Positions 7,541 to 15,519 of a stretch of 64,000 nucleotides of DNA are shown one piece after another. This DNA comes from Paenibacillus soyae. Lineage in GTDB: Bacteria > Bacillota > Bacilli > Paenibacillales > Paenibacillaceae. Position 1 is the stretch's first letter, and each line of letters begins with the position of its first letter. The notes under the pieces were generated by a model that saw only the letters and a program-made list of their open reading frames with translations, was not told where the DNA came from and did no database searches. The position numbers and the translations under genes were made by a program. The stretch covers positions 1 through 64,000 of the forward strand of contig NZ_JANIPJ010000001.1 in assembly GCF_024623455.1 (NCBI RefSeq), in the 5' to 3' direction.

Positions 7541-8071
7541 CTAGCCGAGTTCGGGCGCGTCTATCAAGGACTGCATCAGCCGGAACACGGAGGCGTAATC
7601 ATCGTAAGCGAATTTCGGCAGTGCGTGGTCGAGGGACGACAAGGCGTCTTGATCCGTCCACAGATCCGGCCAGCAGACGAGAGCGAGGGGGCGGGTTGTC
7701 GTCTCGAGCAGCCGGAGATGTCCGACTTCCTTCGCGCAGACGATCTTGGGATACGGGGCCGTCTTGAAGCCTTCGACAAGAATGATGTCTACATCGCGTT
7801 CTATGGAAGCAATCAGCGAATCTAGCGGGTCCGGTCTGCGTTTGATGATGGCGGTGCGTTCAGACGAGGAAATAGCGGTAACGTCCGCGCCGGCTTCTTG
7901 ATGCTTCCAAGTGTCCGTACCAGGCTTGTCCATCTGGAAATCGTGGGCGTCATGTTTCACCGTTCCGACTTTATATCCGGCTTGTTTAAAGGCTTCCGTC
8001 ATCCGGCAAACCCATGTGGTTTTGCCGGTGTTTTTGTATCCGACGAATTGGATGATCAGCTTCGCGCGCAT
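7541..8071 (-). CDS. mobB: MobB, molybdopterin-guanine dinucleotide biosynthesis protein B
   Basis: 176 residues, the usual MobB length. It has a P-loop GYKNTGKTT at about 11-19 and the MobB signatures VGTVKHDAHDF, DTWKHQEAGAD and DIILVEGFK. MobB binds GTP and assists attachment of GMP to molybdopterin. The ATG has AAGGAGG about 9 nt upstream. The gene faces moeA (8241) across about 170 bp, so cofactor genes are divergently paired. Its 3' end almost touches liaR (one base apart), with no terminator visible between them. Confidence 0.9.
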   Translation of the reverse strand: MRAKLIIQFVGYKNTGKTTWVCRMTEAFKQAGYKVGTVKHDAHDFQMDKPGTDTWKHQEAGADVTAISSSERTAIIKRRPDPLDSLIASIERDVDIILVEGFKTAPYPKIVCAKEVGHLRLLETTTRPLALVCWPDLWTDQDALSSLDHALPKFAYDDYASVFRLMQSLIDAPELG

Positions 8072-8240
8072 GGAAAGGCTCCTCCTTAGGAAACGCTAAT
8101 GGTGATGTAAGCTAGTGTAGCATAATCGCTTGTTTCCATGAATGCGCGGGATATGAAAAATATCACTTCCCCCCTGCCGGGCCTGTGATACAATAGGTCA
8201 AAATATGGTTATGGTTGTTGCGCGAGTGGGGGAGAGAGAA

Positions 8241-9737
8241 GTGGGGTTCGATTCGGAAACGGGAGAAAATAAAAGGGACGGGCGCTGGAACCGCCGCGCC
8301 CTGCAGGTGAGCGAGGCGCAGCGGCGCGTGCTTGCCGCTGCGGGTAGAGCCGCAAGCGAGCTGACGCCGCTTGCGGAATGCGGCGGCCGCCGGCTCGCGG
8401 AGTCGCTGCGCGCCACGAGCGACTGGCCGCCCTTCGCGCGCGCGGGGCTCGACGGCTACGCCGTGCGCGCGGCAGATACGGCGCTGGCGTCGCCGCAGGC
8501 CCCGGCGACGCTGCGCGTCACGCAAGCGGTCGCGGCGGGCGAGCTCGCCCTCGCGACCGTGAAGCCGGGCACGGCCGCGCGCATCATGACCGGCGCGGCC
8601 ATGCCCGAGGGGGCCGACGCGGTCGTGATGCTCGAGCAGACCGCGGAGGCCTCGGCCGGGGGCGAGGCGGCGGTGCTGGTGAAAGCCGTCGCGAGCCCCG
8701 GCCAGAACGTGGCGCCACGAGGCGAGGAATTCCGCCACGGGAGCCTGATCGCGGAGGCCGGCGCGCTGCTGACGCCGGGCCATGTCGCGCTGCTCGGCAC
8801 GTTCGGCTATGCCGCCGTGCCGGTGTACAAGCGCCCGCGCGTGGCGGTGTTCGCGACGGGGAGCGAGCTCTTGCCCGTCGAGGCGCCGCTTGCGCCGGGG
8901 CGAATCCGCGACAGCAACAGCGCCATGATCGCGGCGCTCGTTCGTCAGAGCGGAGGGGAGCCGCTGCTATGCGGGACTCTGCCGGACGAGCCGGGGGCGG
9001 TACGCAAGGCTTTGGCGGATGCGGCATCGGAAGCCGACCTAATCATTACGACGGGCGGCGTGTCCGTAGGCGATTACGACGCGATGGCCGAATTGCTGCG
9101 GGAGCTTGACGAGTGGAAGGAGCCGGAGGAAGGTGCGGCGGAAGCCACGTCTTTGGCGAGTCAGTGGTCTTTCGAAAGTCATTCATCCTTGGCAAGTCAT
9201 TCAACTTTCGAGATTCGTTCTTCCTCGGAGAGTTCGTCCTTGGAAGCAGATTCGCCTTTGGAGAAGGGTTCAGCTGTGAATACGCAATGGGTGCAGGCGC
9301 AGCAACAAGGGGAGTGCATGCTGCTGTTCAACCGCGTCTCCATGAGGCCGGGAAGCCCGACCTCCGCGGCGCTGATCAATGGGAGGCTTGTCCTTGCGTT
9401 GTCCGGAAATCCCGGCGCCTGCTTCGTTGGCTTCGAGCTGTTCGCGGGACCCTCGATTCGCGCGATGCAGCGCGAGCCGTCTCCCGTCCCGGCTTCCGTG
9501 ACAGCGGTTCTCGGCGCGGACTTCGGCAAAGGAAGCCCCCATACGCGCTACGTCCGGTCGAAGCTTCGTTTCGGTAAGGACGGCCGCGTGCATGCGGATG
9601 TGTTAGCGTTCGGCAAATCCAGCATGATGGCGTCCCTCGCCGAATCGGACGGTCTGGCCGTAATACCGTCAGGCTCGCGCGGAGCGGCGGCTGGCGAGCT
9701 GGTGAAGGTTCTTCTGCTCAAACGTATTTATTCATGA
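8241..9737 (+). CDS. moeA: MoeA, molybdopterin molybdenumtransferase, with Ser-rich insertion
   Basis: Inserts molybdate into adenylated molybdopterin. GTG 8241 is preferred because GGGGGAG lies just upstream; ATG 8205 in the same frame has no ribosome site. Recognisable MoeA segments are LDGYAVRAADT, MTGAAMPEGADAVVMLEQT, VAVFATGSEL, RDSNSAMIAALV, TTGGVSVGDYD and the tail MRPGSPTSAALI...LSGNPGACFVGFELF. The protein is about 500 residues, against the usual 400-430. The excess is a Ser/Glu-rich low-complexity stretch at about nt 9109-9300, between GGVSVGDYD and the MRPG motif. The first two thirds are much more GC-rich than neighbouring genes, while the insertion is not. The last 20 bp overlap the convergent gene. 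Confidence 0.88.
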   Translation: MGFDSETGENKRDGRWNRRALQVSEAQRRVLAAAGRAASELTPLAECGGRRLAESLRATSDWPPFARAGLDGYAVRAADTALASPQAPATLRVTQAVAAGELALATVKPGTAARIMTGAAMPEGADAVVMLEQTAEASAGGEAAVLVKAVASPGQNVAPRGEEFRHGSLIAEAGALLTPGHVALLGTFGYAAVPVYKRPRVAVFATGSELLPVEAPLAPGRIRDSNSAMIAALVRQSGGEPLLCGTLPDEPGAVRKALADAASEADLIITTGGVSVGDYDAMAELLRELDEWKEPEEGAAEATSLASQWSFESHSSLASHSTFEIRSSSESSSLEADSPLEKGSAVNTQWVQAQQQGECMLLFNRVSMRPGSPTSAALINGRLVLALSGNPGACFVGFELFAGPSIRAMQREPSPVPASVTAVLGADFGKGSPHTRYVRSKLRFGKDGRVHADVLAFGKSSMMASLAESDGLAVIPSGSRGAAAGELVKVLLLKRIYS

Positions 9738-10416
9738 TCGTGCCGCGAGGCGGGAGCGGGAGGTAGGCTTGCGCTCCGCCGTAATACATGGCATACGGGT
9801 AGGCTGTGGCGAACGGCAGCTGCAGCAGACGGATTGGAGGAAACTGCTCCGCGTAAGACAAGGCGCGTTTCAAGCTCATGAGCAGACCCTCCGAGCCGAG
9901 CAGCTGTCTTCGCAGCGATTCCGTTTGGGCGTAGCCGGGATCCTTCCCGAACGCCGATTCCCGCTCGAATGCTTCCGTATTGACGGACTCCGCCGGCTCA
10001 CGGCGTACGATACCAAGCCCCTCCATCCCAGGATGCCTCATCGCCAGCTCCAACGCTTCCCAAATTTCCGGTCTTAGTAACCGCTCATACCCCCGATATA
10101 CGCCTTCCCATCGATTGAGCGCCTCTACGAGCGTTTGAACGCTTGCGTTCAATTGGTCTTTGCTGCCGACCCCTCCGTTTCTTCCTAGCTGCGACATCAG
10201 ATCCGCGAGAAGCTTCTGGCCTTCGCCGGCTGTCTTCAGCCAAACGTATACGCTCTCCGATGATTTTTGATAAATGTCCAAGCTCCACTGCTGCGGCACG
10301 GGGGCCGTCCGTTCGAACGATGTTAGCCGGTAGGCGGCGTAACGATTGACGGGATGCGTTCTTGCGTACGCTGCCGACCTCTCAATGCCGCGGATGGAGC
10401 GGGTATAACCGATCAT
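9718..10416 (-). CDS. Hypothetical protein
   Basis: 232 residues counted from ATG 10416, which has GGGGAGAG about 7 nt upstream. An ORF reading back to 10545 lacks a ribosome site. The sequence (MIGYTRSIRGIERSAAYART...) is soluble and mixed alpha/beta, with no signal peptide, membrane segment or catalytic motif I can identify. It ends in an aromatic/proline-rich tail (YPYAMYYGGAQAYLPLPPRG). Its 3' end overlaps the end of moeA by 20 bp. The gene upstream on the same strand (10575) is also unknown, with 158 bp between them. Family not recognised. Confidence 0.6.
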   Translation of the reverse strand: MIGYTRSIRGIERSAAYARTHPVNRYAAYRLTSFERTAPVPQQWSLDIYQKSSESVYVWLKTAGEGQKLLADLMSQLGRNGGVGSKDQLNASVQTLVEALNRWEGVYRGYERLLRPEIWEALELAMRHPGMEGLGIVRREPAESVNTEAFERESAFGKDPGYAQTESLRRQLLGSEGLLMSLKRALSYAEQFPPIRLLQLPFATAYPYAMYYGGAQAYLPLPPRGTIMNKYV

Positions 10417-10574
10417 GATGGCTCTCCCCTTTATTAAACTTTGTTCATAATAGAAAAAGATTAGCTCATCCGCTGCAAAAAGACTGGCGAAACGCGCCGT
10501 ATGAACCTGGCGATTCGGCTCGAACGAATAGACGGCCCACTCCACGTGAGGCCCTTTCTGTCGCTCCGTGCGAG

Positions 10575-10991
10575 CTAGGTGAGGTGAACCAGAAAAAGGA
10601 TGTCGTCCAGGGCGATTTTTTGCGTTGACGCGGACGCTTCGGACGATGCGGATAAGGCAGGATTCCGGGGCGAAGCAGCGTAATTAGTAGGGGACGGCTT
10701 ATTTTGCCGCGATGCGGCTTTTACGGATTTGCCTTTGCGGGACGCTGTTTTTTTGGCTGGTTCAGATGTCTTGGCCGTCTCTGGCTCTGCGTTCGATTTC
10801 TCAAGCGAAGGATCGGCATGCCAGAAAGGTCTCATTCGCCGATCGAACGGATTCTCGCCTAGCTCGATATAGCCTCCTCGGCAGCCGTTCAGAATGGCGA
10901 TTTGCCGAAAGCCGTTTTTGTAGATGACGCACACGAGCGCGCCGGTAAAACGGGAGATAACGTCCTCCCGAAGCGGATAGATTTGTTCCAT
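10575..10991 (-). CDS. Small hypothetical protein with basic Ala/Lys/Ser-rich tail
   Basis: 138 residues from ATG 10991 (AGGGGG upstream); the frame is open back to 11117 without better support. Residues 1-60 look folded (MEQIYPLREDVISRFTGALV, then CVIYKNGFRQIAILNGCRGGYIELGENPFD), and the FxRRMRPFWH segment follows. Residues 65-120 are a Lys/Ala/Ser/Pro-rich disordered stretch like linkers seen in some spore or DNA-associated proteins. The tail ends hydrophobic (DDILFLVHLT). It is divergent from the YwmB-like gene. No function can be assigned. Confidence 0.5.
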   Translation of the reverse strand: MEQIYPLREDVISRFTGALVCVIYKNGFRQIAILNGCRGGYIELGENPFDRRMRPFWHADPSLEKSNAEPETAKTSEPAKKTASRKGKSVKAASRQNKPSPTNYAASPRNPALSASSEASASTQKIALDDILFLVHLT

Positions 10992-11080
10992 ATCGATATT
11001 ACCCCCTGCATTCGAATTGCAATCAGTGTATTCATAAGGCTGGGCGAACGTGTATCCATACCGAACGGAGGGCGAGACGA

Positions 11081-11938
11081 ATGTATATGCCGGAGAATAA
11101 GGGATGGAGCGGGACAACGGTCCCGAAGCGGCGCGGCTCCTCGCCGAGGAAGCAGCGCGTTAGCGTGGCGGGAGCGCTCGTTCTGCTTCTGCTGCTCATC
11201 GTAGCCGCGCTGCTGATGAACAAACCGGAATCGGAATCGGCGCATAGCGGCATGTCGCATGATCTGGGCAAGCTATGGGAATGGACCGATGCGGCCTTAA
11301 ACGGCGGAGCCGAAGCTTCCGATTGGCACTTGAGATGGAGGCTGGAGACAAATAACGCCAAGGCTTTCGACGAGCTGGTCGATACAATCTTCCGGGACGA
11401 TAAGGGGCGCGAGCTCGTCAAAACCGTAACGAACGGCGGGCTATCCGTTCACGGCGAGGTTCCGGCTTACGGCGGAGCGAGAATCTCGGTTCATCGGGCG
11501 GAGCAGACGGAGGAAGGCGAGGTTCTGATGGTCCTGCTCGACCGGAAGGGCGGAAGCGGGTTGACGCTGAAGGAGCTGGATGCCTCTGCAGCCGCTGTCG
11601 CGGAGCTGCTTGAGGCCGTGACGCCGGATCTGCAGCCAAGCATCAAAACGCATGGTTACGCGGCTTCGGAAGAAGCCGGCCGCCGAATCGAACGGCTTGC
11701 GCAAGGCAAGGAGGTCGAGCGCTATGACGATGGAAGGACGACCAGCCTGACTCTCCGGTCGGCCATACTCCGGTTATCGCAGCCGATGGGGAACGGCCGG
11801 AGCGCGAACATGCAAATTGCCGTCCATCCGAACACGGAGCGGGACGAAGCCGAGATTACGGTGGGCGTACCGCTGCTGACCGGAGAGTTCGGATCGGTCT
11901 TCGCGGATGCTCAGGAAGACGGCGAGCATGAGCAGTAA
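11081..11938 (+). CDS. Membrane-anchored protein, possibly YwmB-like
   Basis: 285 residues. A basic cytoplasmic start (about 1-27) is followed by one membrane helix (about 28-46, VAGALVLLLLLIVAALLM) and then a soluble extracellular domain with alternating alpha/beta pattern. Length and layout resemble the YwmB family (TATA-box-binding-like fold, role unknown, found in endospore formers). I could not identify decisive motifs, so the family call is tentative. The ATG has GGAGGG about 9 nt upstream. Monocistronic, divergent from the 10575 gene. Confidence 0.5.
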   Translation: MYMPENKGWSGTTVPKRRGSSPRKQRVSVAGALVLLLLLIVAALLMNKPESESAHSGMSHDLGKLWEWTDAALNGGAEASDWHLRWRLETNNAKAFDELVDTIFRDDKGRELVKTVTNGGLSVHGEVPAYGGARISVHRAEQTEEGEVLMVLLDRKGGSGLTLKELDASAAAVAELLEAVTPDLQPSIKTHGYAASEEAGRRIERLAQGKEVERYDDGRTTSLTLRSAILRLSQPMGNGRSANMQIAVHPNTERDEAEITVGVPLLTGEFGSVFADAQEDGEHEQ

Positions 11939-12061
11939 TCAGAAGAAGTTGCAGGTTTAATTAGTATTTTTTATGACGGGCTCAATGGCTTATTAACCCT
12001 GAATATGCTAAACTACATAACATGTAAATCTTGAGAGAACCTAAAAAATTCCTGAGAAAGA

Positions 12062-13627
12062 ATGAGGCGTATGACTGACAATATCTCGCTTGAAACCGTT
12101 TCGCCGGAAGGCGCCGTCTACTACCTGTTCGGCGCGACGGGCGATCTCGCCCGCCGCAAGCTGTTCCCGGCATTATTCAGTTTATATAAAGAAGGCAAGC
12201 TCTCCGAGAATTTCGCGGTCGTCGGTTTGGCCCGCCGTCCCCGGACGAACGACCAATTCCGCTCGGATTTGTACGAATCCATTAACGAGTTCTGCCGGTA
12301 CAAGGCAAACGAGGCGGAGCTGTGGAACCGGTTCGCGGAGCATTTCGTCTACATGTCGCTCGATATCAACGACGTAAACGGATTCCGCGAATTAAATGCT
12401 TTATCCACGGAGCTCGACAAGAAATTCAACATTCCAGGTAACCGTCTGTTCTATTTGGCGCTGGCGCCTTCCTTGTTCGGACCGGTGTCGTTCAACCTTC
12501 GGGACGGCGGCATGCTTGAATCGCCGGGCTGGCATCGTCTCGTGATCGAGAAGCCGTTCGGCTATGATCTGCCGTCCGCGCAGAAGCTGAACGAGCAGCT
12601 GAATCAAGTATTCAAGGAAGAAGAGATTTTCCGCATCGACCACTACCTGGGCAAGGAAATGGTGCAGAACATCCAGGTTATCCGATTCGCGAACGCATTT
12701 TTTGAGCCGTTGTGGAACAATAACCATATCGCCAACGTGCAGATTACGTTATCCGAGACGGTCGGCGTCGAGGAACGCGGCGGGTATTACGACAAATCCG
12801 GCGCGCTGCGCGACATGGGCCAAAACCATATGCTTCAGATGCTGACGATGATTGCCATGGAGCCGCCGAGCCGTCTTCACGGCGAAGATATTCGCGACGA
12901 GAAGGTGAAGGTGCTCCGTTCGCTAAGAGGGTACGCTTCCAGCGAGGAAGTGCGCAAAAACGTCGTGCGCGGCCAATATACGGCGGGAACGGTCGGCAGC
13001 AAGGAGCTTCCGGGCTATCGCGAGGAAGACTCCGTCGATCCGGAATCGATGACGGAGACGTATTTCGCGGCGAAGGTATTCGTCGATAACTTCCGCTGGG
13101 CAGGCGTCCCGTTCTATATTCGGACGGGCAAGCGGCTGCCGGTGAAGACGACGGAGGTCGTCGTCGAATTCAAATCGATGCCGCAGAACGTGCTGTTCGC
13201 GCAGAAGCACGACTTGGCTCCGAACCTGCTCGTTATTCGCGTTAATCCCATGGAAGGCATCTACATCAAGATCAACGCCAAAAAGCCTGGGTCCGATAAC
13301 GCGGTTCAGCCGGTATCGATGGAATTTTGCCAAAGCTGCCAAATCGGCATCAACACGCCGGAGGCTTACGAGCGGCTGATCCATGACGCGGCGCGCGGCG
13401 ATTCTACTTATTTCACCCGGTGGGACGAAGTGTCCCACGCATGGGAGTTCGTCGACCGAATCGCGCAGGCTTGGCGTGAAGACAGAAGCGATCTGAGCTT
13501 CTACCCGGCAGGCTCTTGGGGGCCGAAGGAAGCGAGCAAGCTGCTTGACGAAGAAGGCTTCCACTGGTGGCCGGTGAACGGTCAGGAAGAAGACAACGTC
13601 ATCTGGATTACGAACAGCGGAAAATAA
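12062..13627 (+). CDS. zwf: Glucose-6-phosphate 1-dehydrogenase
   Basis: About 520 residues, full length for the family. It oxidises glucose-6-phosphate to 6-phosphogluconolactone, the entry of the oxidative pentose phosphate pathway. The N-terminal dinucleotide motif is GATGDLARRKLFPALF (about 24-39). The active-site signature RIDHYLGKEMVQN begins near residue 191. The substrate-binding lysine is in VIEKPFGYD, and the RTGKRLPVK segment is present. ATG 12062 is followed by an in-frame ATG at 12071; neither has a clearly better ribosome site (GAGAAAGA or TGAGG). No pgl or gnd gene lies nearby. A terminator follows. Confidence 0.95.
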   Translation: MRRMTDNISLETVSPEGAVYYLFGATGDLARRKLFPALFSLYKEGKLSENFAVVGLARRPRTNDQFRSDLYESINEFCRYKANEAELWNRFAEHFVYMSLDINDVNGFRELNALSTELDKKFNIPGNRLFYLALAPSLFGPVSFNLRDGGMLESPGWHRLVIEKPFGYDLPSAQKLNEQLNQVFKEEEIFRIDHYLGKEMVQNIQVIRFANAFFEPLWNNNHIANVQITLSETVGVEERGGYYDKSGALRDMGQNHMLQMLTMIAMEPPSRLHGEDIRDEKVKVLRSLRGYASSEEVRKNVVRGQYTAGTVGSKELPGYREEDSVDPESMTETYFAAKVFVDNFRWAGVPFYIRTGKRLPVKTTEVVVEFKSMPQNVLFAQKHDLAPNLLVIRVNPMEGIYIKINAKKPGSDNAVQPVSMEFCQSCQIGINTPEAYERLIHDAARGDSTYFTRWDEVSHAWEFVDRIAQAWREDRSDLSFYPAGSWGPKEASKLLDEEGFHWWPVNGQEEDNVIWITNSGK

Positions 13628-13656
13628 GGTACAATGATATAGACGTTCATTTGATA

Positions 13657-13682
13657 AAAGCCTGCAGCGTGCAGGCTTTTGT
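13657..13682 (+). terminator. Terminator between zwf and prfC
   Basis: Perfect 11-bp stem AAAAGCCTGCA/TGCAGGCTTTT with a 2-nt loop, 30 bp after the zwf stop. The T run is part of the stem, so it may act in both directions. Confidence 0.75.
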
Positions 13683-13731
13683 CCCGTTTCCGCATTATTC
13701 TATATCTGTAACGAACGAAGGGAAGGCACGC

Positions 13732-15318
13732 ATGAGTCAATCATTAAGCGATGAAATCAAACAAGAGGTGGACAAGAGACGCACGTTCGCGATTATCTCC
13801 CACCCTGACGCCGGCAAAACGACCCTGACCGAGAAGCTGCTCCTGTTCGGGGGCGCCATCCGGGAGGCCGGATCCGTTAAAGCGCGCAAGGCAAGCCGCC
13901 ATGCGACTTCGGACTGGATGGAGATCGAGAAGCAGCGGGGCATCTCCGTTACGTCCTCCGTCATGCAGTTCGATTATTCGGGACACCGCGTCAACATATT
14001 GGATACGCCGGGTCACCAAGACTTCTCCGAGGATACGTACCGCACGCTGACCGCGGCGGACAGCGCGGTCATGCTGATCGACGTCGCGAAGGGCGTCGAG
14101 GCGCAGACGATCAAGCTGTTCCAGGTTTGCCGCAAGCGGGGCATTCCGATCTTCACGTTCATCAACAAGCTCGACCGGGAAGGGAAAAGTCCGTTCGAGC
14201 TGATGGAAGAGCTCGAGCAGGTGCTCGGCATCCGTTCCGTGCCGATGAACTGGCCGATCGGCATGGGCCGCGAGCTATGCGGCGTCTACGACCGGATGAA
14301 GAACCAGGTCGAGCTATTCCAGGGCAATGACCATTCGACGATCGAAGTACGCAAGGTAGACGACTACAACGACGGCATCATCCGCGAGATGGCCGGCGAT
14401 TTCCTGACCGATCAGCTGATCTCCGAGCTGGAGCTGCTTGACGTGGCCGGCGATCCGTTCGACTACGACAAGGTGCGCGCGGGCGAGCTGACGCCGATCT
14501 TCTTCGGAAGCGCCGTGAACAACTTCGGCGTGCAGACGTTCCTTGAGAACTTCCTGCAGCTGGCTCCGAAGCCGACGTCGCGCAATAGCACGGCGGGACC
14601 GGTCGAGCCGACGAACGAGAAGTTCAGCGGCTACGTGTTCAAGATCCAAGCGAACATGAACCCGGCGCATCGCGACCGCATCGCGTTCCTACGGATCTGC
14701 TCCGGCCGGTTCGAGCGCGGCATGGCCGTCAAGCATGTCCGCAACAAGAAGGAGATCAAGCTGTCCCAGCCGCAGCAATTTCTGGCGCAGGACCGCGATA
14801 TCGTGCAGATGGCGTATCCAGGCGACATCATCGGCTTGTTCGATCCCGGCATCTTCCGGATCGGCGATTCGCTGTCGCAGGGCTCGGAGGTCGAATTCGA
14901 CGAGCTTCCGACGTTCTCGCCGGAGATCTTCTCGAAGGTAACGGTCAAGAACGCGCTGAAGCATAAGCAATATCAGAAAGGTCTGGACCAGCTGACCGAA
15001 GAGGGCACGATTCAAGTGTTCTACTCCACGGGAAGCTTCGACGAGACGATTCTCGGCGTCGTCGGCCATCTGCAGTTCGAAGTATTCGAGCATCGGATGA
15101 AGGCCGAATACGGCGTGGACATCCAGCTGCACCGGATGTCGTTCCAATTCGCGAGATGGATCGTCGACGAGAAGATTGATCCGTCCAAGTTCCGCATCAA
15201 TTCGACGCTCGTCAAGGACAAGAAGGGCAATTACGTCGCCTTGTTCGAGAACGAATACGCGATGAGAACGGCTATGGACAAAAATCCGACGTCCAAGTTT
15301 TTGGAGACGGCTCCTTAA
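13732..15318 (+). CDS. prfC: Peptide chain release factor 3
   Basis: 528 residues, a translational GTPase that releases RF1/RF2 from the ribosome after termination. G1 is HPDAGKT (24-30), switch II DTPGHQDFSED, G4 NKLDREG. The RF3-specific start (SDEIKQEVDKRRTFAIISH) and C-terminal domain are complete, ending LETAP. ATG 13732 (GAAGGGAAGG upstream) is chosen; an open frame back to 13567 lies inside zwf and the terminator. RF3 is not universal in Firmicutes, but it is a normal single-gene unit here. A terminator follows directly. Confidence 0.95.
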   Translation: MSQSLSDEIKQEVDKRRTFAIISHPDAGKTTLTEKLLLFGGAIREAGSVKARKASRHATSDWMEIEKQRGISVTSSVMQFDYSGHRVNILDTPGHQDFSEDTYRTLTAADSAVMLIDVAKGVEAQTIKLFQVCRKRGIPIFTFINKLDREGKSPFELMEELEQVLGIRSVPMNWPIGMGRELCGVYDRMKNQVELFQGNDHSTIEVRKVDDYNDGIIREMAGDFLTDQLISELELLDVAGDPFDYDKVRAGELTPIFFGSAVNNFGVQTFLENFLQLAPKPTSRNSTAGPVEPTNEKFSGYVFKIQANMNPAHRDRIAFLRICSGRFERGMAVKHVRNKKEIKLSQPQQFLAQDRDIVQMAYPGDIIGLFDPGIFRIGDSLSQGSEVEFDELPTFSPEIFSKVTVKNALKHKQYQKGLDQLTEEGTIQVFYSTGSFDETILGVVGHLQFEVFEHRMKAEYGVDIQLHRMSFQFARWIVDEKIDPSKFRINSTLVKDKKGNYVALFENEYAMRTAMDKNPTSKFLETAP

Positions 15319-15326
15319 TACCTTCA

Positions 15327-15360
15327 GCCTCCAGCGGCTATTGCCGCCGGAGGTTTTTTG
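15327..15360 (+). terminator. Terminator of prfC
   Basis: Stem CCTCCAGCGGC/GCCGCCGGAGG (one mismatch) followed by TTTTTT, 10 bp after the stop codon. Confidence 0.85.
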
Positions 15361-15419
15361 TTCTCTTTGAGGCGATTTTTTGTCGATGGCAAAATCTTTT
15401 TCGGGAAAATAGCAACTTC

Positions 15420-15439
15420 GTAACGAAAAAAGTCGTTAC
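15420..15439 (+). promoter_or_regulatory. Inverted repeat upstream of the FAD-oxidoreductase gene
   Basis: Perfect 7-6-7 inverted repeat GTAACGA/TCGTTAC about 80 bp before the start. A TAGACT hexamer follows 7 bp downstream and could be a -10 box, so the repeat would overlap the promoter as an operator. The binding protein is unknown. Confidence 0.4.
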
Positions 15440-15519
15440 TTTTGGTAGACTAGTAGAGGCACTGTTGATTGATAGAAAGATAGAATGGCTATACGTAAAG
15501 GAGCGCATGGATAGGAATC

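Noticed and set aside
13567-13731. Longer N-terminus of RF3 from 13567
   Set aside because: The extra codons lie in the end of zwf and its terminator; ATG 13732 gives the exact family start.
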